A DNA stretch of 33,602 nt from Syntrophaceae bacterium UBA2280 (GCA_002347685.1 DDWS01000024.1:1-33602); one strand, 5' to 3'. Positions 14,703-22,774 are shown, counted from the first letter of the stretch. Notes: generated by a model not told the origin, from the sequence alone. Numbers and translations are program-made.

Positions 14703-15680
14703 ATGAAAATCCTCAACATGACGCCAATGCAGGGCGTCCATTTGAAAGCAGGTATCGAAAGCATGGTTCCGGGTTTGTCATTTACCGTGGCCGATGCTCA
14801 CCTGCAGCCCGAGGAAGGGTTGAGGGTTGAAATTGCCGACGCCGGGATTGTGCTGGGCGACTATACAGGTTCGACACCGATTACCCGCCGGGTGGTTGAA
14901 GCGGCCGGCAAGGTCCGTCTCATCCAGCAACCCAGCGTGGGCTACAACCATATCGATGTGGCCGCCTGCGCGCAGTTTGGCATTCCCGTGGCGAACACGC
15001 CGGGAGCCAACGACATTGGCGTAGCTGAGCATACCATCATGCTGGCGATGGCCTGCCTGAAAAATCTGCCTTTTTATAACGCCAAAACCCATCAGGGCGA
15101 ATGGCTGTTTATGCACGCCCAGCAAAAAGGCATCTTTGAGCTGCATGGAAAAACCTACGGGCTGCTGGGCATGGGAAGCACCGCCCGGGCCGTGGCCGAG
15201 AGGCTTTTGCCGTTTGGCGTCCGGCTGCTTTACTACAGTCGCCACCGCCTTGCAAAAGACGATGAGAAAAAGTACGGCGCCGAGTGTGCCACCCTGGACG
15301 ACGTTCTGAAATTGTCGGACATCGTGAGCCTTCATTTGCCCCTGACGGATAAAACCGCTGGTATCATCAGCGCCGGGAGGCTGGCGCTGATGAAGCCAAC
15401 CGCCGTCCTGATCAATGTGGGGCGCGGACCGCTGGTGGATGAAGCTGCGCTGGCACGGGCGCTTCGCGACGGAAAACTTGCGATGGCCGCCGTCGATGTG
15501 TTTTCCGAAGAACCGCCTCATGATCATCCGCTCTTCGGCCTGCAAAACGCCATTCTCACGCCGCACCTGGCCGGTTCCACCCGCGAATCCGGCGGCCGTA
15601 TTCTTGTGATGGCTATGGACAACCTGGTCCGCGTGATGAAAGGTGAAAAGCCCATGTGGGTGGTGAATAAATTTAGGTAA
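14703..15680 (+). CDS. D-2-hydroxyacid dehydrogenase (NAD-dependent)
   Basis: A 326-aa cytoplasmic oxidoreductase interconverting a 2-keto acid and its D-hydroxy acid with NAD(P). The Rossmann motif is GLLGMGSTARAVAERL, followed by the cofactor-selecting loop YYSRHR. The catalytic triad is present: Arg in LINVGRGPLVDE, Glu in DVFSEEPP and His in LTPHLAGST. An N-terminal lid domain covers about the first 95 residues. Relatives include glycerate, hydroxypyruvate and phosphoglycerate dehydrogenases, and the substrate cannot be told from sequence. The start is ATG 14703, 9 bp after GGAAGGA; a frame extension to 14673 lacks such a site. A heptamer repeat array begins at the first base after the stop. 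Confidence 0.93.
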   Translation: MKILNMTPMQGVHLKAGIESMVPGLSFTVADAHLQPEEGLRVEIADAGIVLGDYTGSTPITRRVVEAAGKVRLIQQPSVGYNHIDVAACAQFGIPVANTPGANDIGVAEHTIMLAMACLKNLPFYNAKTHQGEWLFMHAQQKGIFELHGKTYGLLGMGSTARAVAERLLPFGVRLLYYSRHRLAKDDEKKYGAECATLDDVLKLSDIVSLHLPLTDKTAGIISAGRLALMKPTAVLINVGRGPLVDEAALARALRDGKLAMAAVDVFSEEPPHDHPLFGLQNAILTPHLAGSTRESGGRILVMAMDNLVRVMKGEKPMWVVNKFR

Positions 15681-15733
15681 AGGCGATGGGCGATAGGCGA
15701 TAGGCGATAGGCGATGGGCGATGGGCGATGGGC
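15681..15733 (+). repeat. Heptamer tandem array (A/G)GGCGAT x7
   Basis: Seven head-to-tail 7-bp units (AGGCGAT or GGGCGAT) plus four bases, starting directly after the dehydrogenase TAA. The only variation is at the first base of the unit. Related arrays occur at 16590 and, inverted, at 28384. Confidence 0.95.
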
Positions 15734-15745
15734 CCGAGTTTCATG

Positions 15746-15811
15746 TTTGAAGTTTCAAGTTAAAAGTTAAAAGTTAAAAGTACTATGCTTCTTATGTTTC
15801 CCTTTGGAGGG
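15746..15811 (+). repeat. Second heptamer array (TTAAAAG-type) and a short CCCTTTGGAGGG remnant
   Basis: Five 7-bp units at 15746-15780 read TTTGAAG, TTTCAAG, then TTAAAAG three times. At 15800-15811 CCCTTTGGAGGG is a shortened form of the palindrome found in the full core elements at 16684, 21965 and 28203. Together with the array just upstream it forms a partial repeat locus before the SEC-C gene. Confidence 0.85.
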
Positions 15812-15843
15812 TGCAGGGGGCGGAAAGGGTTATCGGGGATTGT

Positions 15844-16584
15844 ATGAAAATGTTCACAGCAAAAGAAGAAAAGAATCTGGCGTATGTGCTGTCCAAATCG
15901 GCCGATCAGGAGACCATGTTTTTTATGGAGGAGCTCCACGGCCTGCTTTTTGGATTGGCCTGCACACCGGATCTGGTTTCGCCTGCCGAATGGCTGCCGG
16001 TCGTCTTCAATGAAGAGCCGAAATTTGACGATGATCAAGACGCACAGACCTGTATCGGTTATCTGATGAGCGCGTACAATCGGATGATGGCCGCCGCCAA
16101 CAAAGGCAAACTGGCCTTTCCCTTCAACTTCAAGAAGCTTTCCGAGTATGAATTTTCACTCATCGAAGGCTGGGCCTATGGTCTTTTTCTGGCTTTGTCC
16201 CTGCGTCCGCATATCTGGGGTATCTCCGACGAATACAGCGATGTGGCAGACGAAGACCTTCCGGAGGAAATCGCGGATCTGATAGACGTGTGCAGCATCA
16301 TCACAGCCATTGCCATACCGGACGAACTCGAAGAGATGATCGAAGCCTCACGGGACCCGGAGACAGATGATCCCGAAGCCCTGGAAGCGGCGCTTTACGG
16401 CATGCTGCCATCCTGCGTGGAAGTGCTTCAGAATCACTGTGCCAGAGTCAGGCAAAAAAACGAAGACCTCGCGCTCACGAAGGGGGGCACACCGACAGGT
16501 CTGTACAAGGAAGCCCCCGGCCAGAAAGACTTGTGCTCCTGCGGCAGCGGCAGGAAATACAAGAAATGCTGCGGCAACAATTGA
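15844..16584 (+). CDS. UPF0149 (YecA/YgfB-like) protein with C-terminal SEC-C zinc motif
   Basis: A 246-aa protein. The helical UPF0149 domain fills most of it (CIGYLMSAYNRMMAA, then EYEFSLIEGWAYGLFLAL, with an acidic stretch DEDLPEEIADLID). The C-terminus has the SEC-C zinc finger C231-S-C233-GSGRKYKK-C242-C243, as in SecA and YecA. YecA-type proteins are thought to contact the ribosome or Sec machinery; the role here is not known. The start is ATG 15844, 5 bp after GGGGA, preferred over a GTG at 15811 that lies at the edge of the repeat. The stop is followed almost at once by a heptamer array. Confidence 0.88.
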   Translation: MKMFTAKEEKNLAYVLSKSADQETMFFMEELHGLLFGLACTPDLVSPAEWLPVVFNEEPKFDDDQDAQTCIGYLMSAYNRMMAAANKGKLAFPFNFKKLSEYEFSLIEGWAYGLFLALSLRPHIWGISDEYSDVADEDLPEEIADLIDVCSIITAIAIPDELEEMIEASRDPETDDPEALEAALYGMLPSCVEVLQNHCARVRQKNEDLALTKGGTPTGLYKEAPGQKDLCSCGSGRKYKKCCGNN

Positions 16585-16589
16585 TCGAT

Positions 16590-16677
16590 GGACGATAGGC
16601 GATGGGTGATGGGCTATAGGCTATAGGCGATGGGCGATGGGGAAAAGCTGTGGATGGTGGATAGTGAATAGTGACTG
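16590..16677 (+). repeat. Two heptamer arrays: GGCGAT-type x7 and GTGGATG-type x4
   Basis: 16590-16638 has seven 7-bp units (GGACGAT, AGGCGAT, GGGTGAT, GGGCTAT, AGGCTAT, AGGCGAT, GGGCGAT). After the spacer GGGGAAAAGCT, 16650-16677 has four units (GTGGATG, GTGGATA, GTGAATA, GTGACTG). The locus begins 5 bp after the stop codon of the SEC-C gene. The same order of modules is found, inverted, at 28352-28432. Confidence 0.92.
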
Positions 16678-16683
16678 GTGAAA

Positions 16684-16780
16684 CGCGAAGCGCACCCTAA
16701 CCCTGTCCCCCTTTGGAGGGGGTGACGCGAAGCGACGGGGGAGGATTTGGTGGCTGGGGCGCGCGGGGCGCGCAGGCTAT
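16684..16780 (+). repeat. Palindrome-rich core repeat, copy A
   Basis: A roughly 97-bp element that starts CGCGAAGCGCACCCT and contains the hairpin CCCCCTTTGGAGGGGG, the small palindrome CGCGAAGCG with GACGGGGGAGGAT after it, and GCGCGCGGGGCGCGC followed by AGGCTAT. Copies B (21965) and C (28203, inverted) share the same blocks in the same order. It has no coding frame and no T-run. It resembles the dispersed palindromic elements of other bacteria in style, but I do not recognise the family. Confidence 0.93.
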
Positions 16781-16860
16781 AGGCCATAGGCGATAGGCTA
16801 TGGGAAAAGATAAAAACAGCTCATGGCTCGTAGCTCATAGGAAAAACGCGAAGTGCACCT
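16781..16860 (+). repeat. Heptamer arrays and a truncated second core
   Basis: Three GGC(C/G/T)AT-type units follow the core, then GGGAAAAGATAAAAACA, then GCTCATG, GCTCGTA and GCTCATA (16819-16839). The stretch ends with AACGCGAAGTGCACCT at 16845-16860, the first 16 bases of another core that breaks off there. The following 59 bp up to the methyltransferase fragment hold nothing I recognise. Confidence 0.8.
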
Positions 16861-16919
16861 TTGTACAACTAAAACATCGTTTACATTTTAGACCGGATAC
16901 ATCATATACACTCCGGAGT

Positions 16920-17261
16920 TTATTTTCTGATAATGACGGGTGAAAGGAGGGTAGGCGCCCTCCAGTACATGCAGGAAAGCGGCGTTTCGACCGGGCAGAT
17001 TTCGCCGGATATGCAATCGTCGGAAAATCCGGCGTCATGGAGTGCTTTTCTGTGCCGGGGGCTAAAGTCCTGCGTTTCATCGGAGTAGTAGGTGAAAATA
17101 CCGCCGGGCGAAAGCAGACGCCGGGCATGTTTAAAAAACCGGTAATGCTGACAATGCACCTCGTCTATGGTCATCGGATACGTGTCAAACAGGATGCCTT
17201 GAAAGGAAGCGGGGGCAAGACAGGGAACCACATCCTGCCAGAAGCCCTCATGGACAATCGT
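16920..17261 (-). pseudogene. C-terminal fragment of a guanidinoacetate N-methyltransferase-like gene
   Basis: The open frame (about 113 codons after an in-frame TGA at 17264-17262) reads EGFWQDVVP, then FQGILFDTYPMT, RLLSPGGIFTYYSDE, ALHDAGFSDD and ends with TLLSPVIIRK. This matches the C-terminal half of class I methyltransferases of the GAMT family, where the usual order is LWEEVVP, GILYDTYP, LLKPGGVLTY and ITPLVTK. The SAM-binding N-terminal half (the VLEVGFG region) is missing. Between this fragment and the ATPase gene are only about 100 bp that do not restore it. I call it a decayed gene, cut by the arrival of the ATPase or the neighbouring repeat. A GTG at 17231 could in principle start a short protein. 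Confidence 0.75.
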
Positions 17262-17362
17262 TCAGCCGGTGGAGTATTACCGGCCCCGACGCGATCCGGA
17301 GCGGACGGTTGTGATGCCTATTCGCCAGACACTCAATCAGGAGATGGGACTCTCCTCAGAGG

Positions 17363-18502
17363 TCAGGACACTTTATCACCGATCATTTCCAGCGGCAGGA
17401 CGGATATCTTCTTTGTCAGCGGGTATTCCTTCTTGCCCGGATAGACTACCCATAATTTAGCGAGTTGCAGGTCTTCCATCGCGATCTGCATGGATCGGGT
17501 CAGGCGAGGGGCGTCTTCATACTTAAACTCAACACCCCAGTTTTTGCCTTTGTTTTGCCAGAAAAGATCAAGCTCCGCGCCGGCGTGCGTATTCCAGAAA
17601 TACAGTTCCGAATCCTGCTTGCCCAGGCTGCGGCACACGCATTCCAGCGCAAATCCTTCCCAGGAAGCGCCCAGCTTGGGCCAGGCGGTCAACTGCTTTG
17701 CCGTTTCAATAGCGGAGAGGGCATGGTAGAGTCCGGAATCGCGCAGATAAAACTTCGGACGCTTCACCAGTCGCTTGCCAAGGTTGACATACCACGGCTG
17801 GAGGATGCGTATCATAAACGTGCCTTCCAGAATGTCGCAATATTTGCGCACGGTCATATCGGAGACGCCGAAAGACCGCCCCAGTTCGGCATAGTTGAGG
17901 ATCTGTCCGTGATAATGACTCAGCATCGTCCAGAACTGCCTTAGCGTTCGCGCCGGAATATTGATGCCGAGTTGTGGAATGTCGCGCTCCAGGAACGTCG
18001 TGATATACTGACTGCGCCAGGTAAGGCTTGCCGCATCGGATGCGGCTAGAAAAGAACGGGGCAACCCGCCGCGAATCCATAGCGTTTTTGCCTTTGACGG
18101 TTCAACTTCCGAAAGCCGGAAACCGCCCAGATAATGATAGGCAATGCGACCGGCAAGGGTCTCGGAGCTCTGGCGGATCAAATCTCTGGAAGCGCTGCCC
18201 AAAATGACGAATTTCCTTTTTTTGTTCTGATCGACCAGATACCGCATCAGCGCGAATAAGTCTGGCTTGCGTTGAATCTCATCGATCACGATCACGCCCT
18301 TTAAATCTTCCAGCGCAAGCTGAGGCTGATCCAGAAGGGCTGCGTCTTGTGGGTTTTCCAGATCAAAGTAGTGGTCGGCCTTGAGTGTCTTGGCCAGTGT
18401 TGTTTTGCCGGACTGCCTGGGGCCTAAAATAGCAACCACGGGGAAAATGGTCATCAGCCGGGCTAAAGCATCGCTGTCTATTTGTCTTTCGATAATTTTC
18501 AT
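17363..18502 (-). CDS. AAA ATPase with DUF4143 domain
   Basis: A 379-aa protein. The N-terminal P-loop ATPase domain (AAA_14 type) has Walker A GPRQSGKTT (27-35) and Walker B GVIVIDEIQRKP, then LGSASRDLIRQSSETLAGR. A winged-helix-like segment (NYAELGRSFGVSDMTVRKY) and the C-terminal DUF4143 follow. The last domain carries AGAELDLFWQ...WGVEFKYE, the E-x-D...E-x-K pattern of a PD-(D/E)xK-like fold, of unproven activity. These genes are spread widely by transfer and have no agreed function. It has no partner gene. The promoter overlaps a 35-bp palindrome, suggesting autoregulation. It sits between a broken methyltransferase and a TRAP operon. Confidence 0.9.
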   Translation of the reverse strand: MKIIERQIDSDALARLMTIFPVVAILGPRQSGKTTLAKTLKADHYFDLENPQDAALLDQPQLALEDLKGVIVIDEIQRKPDLFALMRYLVDQNKKRKFVILGSASRDLIRQSSETLAGRIAYHYLGGFRLSEVEPSKAKTLWIRGGLPRSFLAASDAASLTWRSQYITTFLERDIPQLGINIPARTLRQFWTMLSHYHGQILNYAELGRSFGVSDMTVRKYCDILEGTFMIRILQPWYVNLGKRLVKRPKFYLRDSGLYHALSAIETAKQLTAWPKLGASWEGFALECVCRSLGKQDSELYFWNTHAGAELDLFWQNKGKNWGVEFKYEDAPRLTRSMQIAMEDLQLAKLWVVYPGKKEYPLTKKISVLPLEMIGDKVS

Positions 18503-18524
18503 GTATGTACCCTATCAGATTATC

Positions 18525-18559
18525 ATTGAAATATCAAATGCATTGTATGATATTTCAAT
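18525..18559 (-). promoter_or_regulatory. 35-bp palindrome overlapping the ATPase promoter
   Basis: ATTGAAATATCA (18525-18536) and TGATATTTCAAT (18548-18559) are perfect 12-bp arms around 11 bp. On the minus strand TTGAAA (18558-18553), a 17-bp spacer and GATATT (18535-18530, four of six) form a promoter lying across both arms, 22 bp above the ATPase ATG. A dimer bound here would cover both promoter boxes. Confidence 0.65.
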
Positions 18560-18888
18560 ATAAACGAATGGAGCGAGAAGCGGGGTGCCCTAAATTTATA
18601 ACTATAATATTTTACACGCTGTGCGGGTTGACGAGACGCCGCAAGACATCTTGGTTTCTAGTCGACCGATGGAGATGTCCCTAAAATACTAAGTTAGTCG
18701 ATCGAGAAGAGCGAGAAACTGGATTCCCGCCTTCGTACCCTGAAGGGCACGAGCGGGAATGACGAAGATGACGAAAGGAACCCGACGACCAATAATAAGT
18801 TTCCGTAAGGAGACGCGCTAATCCGGGGAGAGCAGGGGGAACCTTATGGGGTTTCACATGGTTCTGTTGTTCCCTGTATCGTTTTATA
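18560..18888. other. Non-coding gap with a nested inverted repeat
   Basis: No gene is seen in this 329-bp stretch between the ATPase promoter and the dctM stop. ATTCCCGC (18723-18730) and GCGGGAAT (18753-18760) bracket an inner imperfect stem (TTCGTACCCT and AGGGCACGA), giving a long hairpin. ATTCCCGC...GCGGGAAT hairpins of this style are common dispersed repeats (compare dRS3 of Neisseria, ATTCCC-N8-GGGAAT). No terminator for the TRAP operon is obvious. Confidence 0.6.
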
Positions 18889-20178
18889 CTACCCTCCCAT
18901 CGCCAGGTTCGGTAAAAACAATGCAATGTTCGGAAACGAGATGAGCAAAACGGTTGCCAGCATCAGAATCAGCAAAAACGGCAGGGCGTGACCGATGACT
19001 TCGAGGTAAGGTCTGCGGAAGATGAGTTGGGCGGTAAAGATATCGCAGCCGAAAGGCGGCGTCGCCGAGCCGATGGCCGCCTGTAATGTGACGAGTGTGC
19101 CCAGCAAAATGGGATCGACACCCGCGCCGACGACATAGGGCTGAAAAACAGGGCTGAGAATGAAGATGGCAACAATCGGGTCCACGAACATGCATGCGAC
19201 AAAATAAACGACCACCACAATCGTCATGACGCGCAGCATTGAAGGATCGCTGCCGAATAGCGGCGGCAGCAGCGCTCCCGGAATCTGCAGAAACCCGATC
19301 AAAAACGAAAAGGCCTGTCCCGCGCCGACCAGAATAAACACGACGCCGGTAATCACGCCGGTTTGTAAAAACGCGTCGATCAGTCTCGAGAACGTCAGGC
19401 TGCGATAAACAACCGCCTCCAGGATCATCGCATAGAGCACCGCGACGGCGGCCGCTTCGGTAGGGCTCAGGATACCGGTATAAATCCCGCCTACGATTAT
19501 TGCGGGAAACCCCATCACCGGCAATCCGTCTCGAACTGCGCGCCCGCGTTCAGACCAGCTCGCCCTGGGCAGCAGCGGGATCTTTTTAACTTTGGAATAG
19601 AGGTAACAGTAAATCGAGAATAACAACAGAATCATCAGCCCGGGCAGAATGCCGGCCAGAAAGAGCATCCCGATGGAGGTGTTGGTCGCCACGCCATAGA
19701 CGATAAAGCCGATGCTGGGCGGAATAAGAAACGCGATGTCGCTGGCATTGATGATCAGCCCCAGTGTAAAAGGGCTTTTATATCCGGCTTCCAGCAGCAT
19801 GGGACGCATGGTGCCGCCGACGGCCGCGACGGTGGCCTGCGTGGATCCGGATACCGCGCCGAACAGTGTACAGCCGGAACTTGTGGTAATAGCGAGTCCT
19901 CCGGGCAGATGGCCGACAAACACTTTGATCATACGGATCAGGCGCCCGGCGGATTCACCGGAGGTAATGATGCTGGCCGACAAAATGAACATGGGTACGC
20001 ACACAAGCGCGGGTTGTGACACGCCGGCGATGATCTGCTGAACCATGGCGATGATCATCGCCTCTGCCATACCCGGCATGTAGATCATCAGGTATAGAAT
20101 CAAGGAGCCCAGCAAGGTCACCATGAAGGGGAATCCGAAAAGCAGCATGCCCGTCAGCGTGATGCCGAAGATTCTCAT
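18889..20178 (-). CDS. dctM: TRAP transporter large permease (DctM)
   Basis: A 429-aa membrane protein with about 12 hydrophobic segments, the sodium-coupled translocation subunit of a tripartite ATP-independent periplasmic transporter. Characteristic stretches are GESAGRLIRMIKVFVGHLPGG, SGCTLFGAVSGSTQATVAAVG, PPSIGFIVYGV and TPPFGCDIFTAQ. Length is normal. The ATG overlaps the dctQ stop by 4 bp (ATGA). It is the last gene of the operon. Confidence 0.95.
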   Translation of the reverse strand: MRIFGITLTGMLLFGFPFMVTLLGSLILYLMIYMPGMAEAMIIAMVQQIIAGVSQPALVCVPMFILSASIITSGESAGRLIRMIKVFVGHLPGGLAITTSSGCTLFGAVSGSTQATVAAVGGTMRPMLLEAGYKSPFTLGLIINASDIAFLIPPSIGFIVYGVATNTSIGMLFLAGILPGLMILLLFSIYCYLYSKVKKIPLLPRASWSERGRAVRDGLPVMGFPAIIVGGIYTGILSPTEAAAVAVLYAMILEAVVYRSLTFSRLIDAFLQTGVITGVVFILVGAGQAFSFLIGFLQIPGALLPPLFGSDPSMLRVMTIVVVVYFVACMFVDPIVAIFILSPVFQPYVVGAGVDPILLGTLVTLQAAIGSATPPFGCDIFTAQLIFRRPYLEVIGHALPFLLILMLATVLLISFPNIALFLPNLAMGG

Positions 20179-20756
20179 GGTCCGTTCCCCCGAATATCAT
20201 CTTCGTATTCACTTTTCTGATCCGGTGAAAGCCACGGGTCCGGTTCGATGATATTTTTGACGATCGTGCGCAGATACTGTATGGCCGCCAGGCTAAACCC
20301 TGTCGGAATGATGATGTAGAAGATCCACCGTGGCAGACGCAGTGCGGGTGTCTGGTGCCCCATGGCCATGGCGTTTTGCAGATACTCCCAGGAGGCCCAG
20401 GCCATGATCGCCATGACGACAGCGCTAACCAGCGAAATGATGATAATGAACAACTTTTCCATTTTGGGCGGCATGTGGTCCAGAAACGCGCCCATGCGGA
20501 TGTGACGCGCTCTGCGCACACCGTAGCTCAGTCCGGTGAAGGTCAGCAGGATGACTAAAAAGGTGGAGATTTCTTCCGCGAAATAGATGCTTTGAAAAAA
20601 GGTGCGGGCAAAAACATTGGCGATAAGCAAAACGGCAAGTGACGCGACGCAAAAGATCAGCAGGGAAACTTCGGCGGCGTTGATCCCCTGGCCCAGAATC
20701 CGGTTGATCTTTCGAACAGTGCGTCCGGCGGTGGATGGCAGGGCTTCGTTATTCAT
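20175..20756 (-). CDS. dctQ: TRAP transporter small permease (DctQ)
   Basis: A 193-aa inner-membrane protein with four hydrophobic segments, the small subunit that pairs with DctM. The segment YFAEEISTFLVILLTFTGLSYG followed by RRARHIRMGAFLDHMP is the family's typical second helix and loop. AAAGGAAG precedes the ATG at 20756. It lies 69 bp below dctP and overlaps dctM by 4 bp. Confidence 0.93.
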   Translation of the reverse strand: MNNEALPSTAGRTVRKINRILGQGINAAEVSLLIFCVASLAVLLIANVFARTFFQSIYFAEEISTFLVILLTFTGLSYGVRRARHIRMGAFLDHMPPKMEKLFIIIISLVSAVVMAIMAWASWEYLQNAMAMGHQTPALRLPRWIFYIIIPTGFSLAAIQYLRTIVKNIIEPDPWLSPDQKSEYEDDIRGNGP

Positions 20757-20825
20757 GGACTTCCTTTAGATCACGCGGCGGCGCTACATGCCGCTGCCAG
20801 ACAGATGCGCAAACCGCAAAGGTCA

Positions 20826-21875
20826 TCACGGGATGTCGAGAGCCATTTTGGCGCTGGCGATATCCTTGAGCAGCGCTTCGAGAATTTCGGAGGCGCCGTC
20901 ACCGCCGATTTCGTGATACAGAGGGTAGACGGTTCTGGCGCGGTCCGCAAACAAAGCGACAGTCTCGTCATCGAGCTTGTGAAACTTCAGCGAAGGCCGG
21001 GCCTCTTTCATCTTCTCGAGATCCGTCGCGTTTCGTTCATCAATCCAGCGTCCGGCGGGAATGATGGCGTCAATCCAGTATCGGCGGATTTCCTGCTGAA
21101 CCTTTTTGGGCAGCCGGTCGAAAAATCTCCGATTCACCGTGGGAATGCCGATGAAGGGTTCGCTGTTGAGCTGCACGAAATAATCCTGAACTTCATAGAA
21201 CTTCATGCTGTAGGCGGCGAAAAGAGGATTGACCTGAGCGTCAATCAGTCCCATCTGCAATCCGCTGTACACTTCGCCGTACGTCATGGGTGTGGGGCTC
21301 GCGCCGAAAGCCCGATAGTTTTCCACCAGCATCTTCGAAGACATCAGGCGCAGGCGAAGGCCTTTCATGTCGTCGAGGGTACGAATCTCTTTTTTGGAAC
21401 TCACCCACTGCCAGCCTTCAAACATGATGGCCAGCGGAACAAGCCCTTTTTTGCGGAATGCTTTCTCCAGAAGTGGCAGGAACTCTCCGTTTCGGGCCAT
21501 CCAGTCCAATATTTCAGGCACCCTGTCAGACGGGAAAAGATAATTGAGCGCAAGCGCCTGAGCCTGAGGAACAAAGGAACTGATCCAGGCGTGATCGGAA
21601 AATACAAACTCGACGATGCCCATCTGGGCCAGTTCGTTGATGTCACCGGTGGCGCCGAGTGTGCCATACGGATAAACGTCAACCGTAATTTTACCGTCTG
21701 ACCATTGTTTCATGTGATCGGAAAAATTTCTCGCCCAGACGGTCATGAAATCCCCTTCAATTTCTTCGGAGGCCAGCTTCGCTTTAATGGCTTTGCCGGT
21801 GTAATTGGCGGCCCTGGATTCCACGCTGCTGAAAATAATGAAAAGGGCAATGAAAAACATGATCCTTGTTTTCAT
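20826..21875 (-). CDS. dctP: TRAP transporter substrate-binding protein (DctP family)
   Basis: A 349-aa periplasmic binding protein. I take ATG 21875 as start, not the longer frame to 21953, because it follows AAAGGAAC, gives a clean signal peptide (MKTRIMFFIALFIIFSSVES) and lies about 40 nt below a strong promoter. Family marks are KITVDVYPYGTLG, the substrate-loop region DDMKGLRLRLMSSKML and GEVYSGLQMGLIDAQVNPL. The Arg in the LRLR stretch usually pairs with a carboxylate, so a small organic acid is the likely ligand, identity unknown. It starts the dctP-dctQ-dctM operon. Confidence 0.94.
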   Translation of the reverse strand: MKTRIMFFIALFIIFSSVESRAANYTGKAIKAKLASEEIEGDFMTVWARNFSDHMKQWSDGKITVDVYPYGTLGATGDINELAQMGIVEFVFSDHAWISSFVPQAQALALNYLFPSDRVPEILDWMARNGEFLPLLEKAFRKKGLVPLAIMFEGWQWVSSKKEIRTLDDMKGLRLRLMSSKMLVENYRAFGASPTPMTYGEVYSGLQMGLIDAQVNPLFAAYSMKFYEVQDYFVQLNSEPFIGIPTVNRRFFDRLPKKVQQEIRRYWIDAIIPAGRWIDERNATDLEKMKEARPSLKFHKLDDETVALFADRARTVYPLYHEIGGDGASEILEALLKDIASAKMALDIP

Positions 21876-21924
21876 GATCCGGTTCCTTTCGCAGGCGATA
21901 TCGGCAGATTGTTTTCGTTTTGGA

Positions 21925-21953
21925 ACTATAGGAAAAAGCGTGCCGGGAGTCAA
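21925..21953 (-). promoter_or_regulatory. Sigma70-like promoter for the TRAP operon
   Basis: Minus-strand TTGACT (21953-21948), a 17-bp spacer and TATAGT (21930-21925), five of six matches in each box. It lies 12 bp from the edge of core repeat B, so the repeat sits just upstream of the operon. Confidence 0.75.
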
Positions 21954-21964
21954 TCAGTTTATGC

Positions 21965-22115
21965 CCGTGTCCCCCTTTGGAGGGGGCTGGCGCGAAGCGA
22001 CGGGGGAGGATTTGGGTGGCTGGGGCGCGGGGCGCGCAGGCTATGGGCTATGGGAAAAGACAGGGGATGGTGAATGGTGGATAGTGCGCGTGTCACGTGC
22101 AGGCGATCGGCGATA
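21965..22115 (+). repeat. Core repeat copy B with heptamer remnants
   Basis: 21965-22044 has the core blocks CCCCCTTTGGAGGGGG, GGCGCGAAGCGACGGGGGAGG and GGCGCGGGGCGCGC, in the same order as copy A. Two GGCTATG units (22039-22052) follow, then GGGAAAAG, GTGAATG and GTGGATA units, and finally AGGCGAT and CGGCGAT. It lacks the upstream 7-unit array of copy A. It separates the TRAP promoter from the DUF5615 gene. Confidence 0.9.
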
Positions 22116-22165
22116 AACAAGAAGTATCAATTAGAATTATTGAATGGAAGTGAGAACACGATGCT

Positions 22166-22513
22166 TTAATCTCTAATCCTGAGCTTGCCGTCTTGATACA
22201 CGCAGAAGCTTGATTTCAATCTATCTGAATAATTGGAAAGAATATTTTTAATCACTTTGACTTTTGCATCCCCATCAGCATCTTCAAGCCGCAAAATAAG
22301 AACGCCTGCATGCTGGCTGCTGGAATTGAAAACAAGTTCCCCAAAGTCCTTGTCCATCGTAATAATCATTCGCTGATCATCAAAGGCCCATTTCAGTATT
22401 TGCAAATCTCTGGCACGAGCATCGATGTCCCTGACAGAAAGGACATCGTATCCATTAATCATCAAAAAGCTTTCAACTTTCTTGCCAACCCCGACATCAA
22501 CAAGGAATTTCAT
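22166..22513 (-). CDS. DUF5615 PIN-like toxin-type protein
   Basis: A 115-aa protein of the PIN-like DUF5615 family, often the toxin member of small two-gene modules and suspected to be a ribonuclease. It shows the expected LVDVG start (Asp 6), ARARDLQILKWAFDD and the conserved ITMDKDFGELVF with acidic residues for metal binding. Family members usually have DEN(L/M) near the start; here it reads DVGVG, so catalysis may be altered. It lies 18 bp after a DUF433 gene on the same strand. Confidence 0.9.
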   Translation of the reverse strand: MKFLVDVGVGKKVESFLMINGYDVLSVRDIDARARDLQILKWAFDDQRMIITMDKDFGELVFNSSSQHAGVLILRLEDADGDAKVKVIKNILSNYSDRLKSSFCVYQDGKLRIRD

Positions 22514-22531
22514 TCATCACCTGGACAATGA

Positions 22532-22774
22532 TCAGTTTGCATTAACAGCGTAGACTCTTTCTTCATCCACCAACTGTGAAGCATAAAGAAGTGCTGCACG
22601 GATGTCATCTCTTTCCAATTCCGGGTAATCATCGAGTAATTGATCGGTTTTGACATCATTGGCCAAAGCTTTGAGTATCTGTTCCACTGTGATGCGCAAC
22701 CCCCTGATGGTAGGTTTTCCGACCATCACATCCGGATGGATCGTAATCCGGTTTAGAATCCCTGTCTGATCCAT
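22532..22774 (-). CDS. DUF433 antitoxin-type protein
   Basis: An 80-aa protein with the DUF433 signature RITIHPDVMVGKPTIRGLRITVEQIL followed by a short helical segment DYPELERDDIRAALLYA. This fold is a small DNA-binding domain and the usual partner of DUF5615 proteins, so it is the likely antitoxin and autoregulator. AGGAGG lies 8 bp upstream of the ATG. It is the first gene of the pair. Confidence 0.92.
   Translation of the reverse strand: MDQTGILNRITIHPDVMVGKPTIRGLRITVEQILKALANDVKTDQLLDDYPELERDDIRAALLYASQLVDEERVYAVNAN

Noticed and set aside
15681..15780. Heptamer arrays as a CRISPR array
   Set aside because: Units are 7 bp and contiguous, with no 20-40 bp spacers and no cas genes nearby.
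17269..17460. Plus-strand frame reading VEYYRPRRDPERTVVMPIRQ as a gene
   Set aside because: It is short, without a ribosome-binding site, and runs over the ATPase 3' end; at most it is a fragment.
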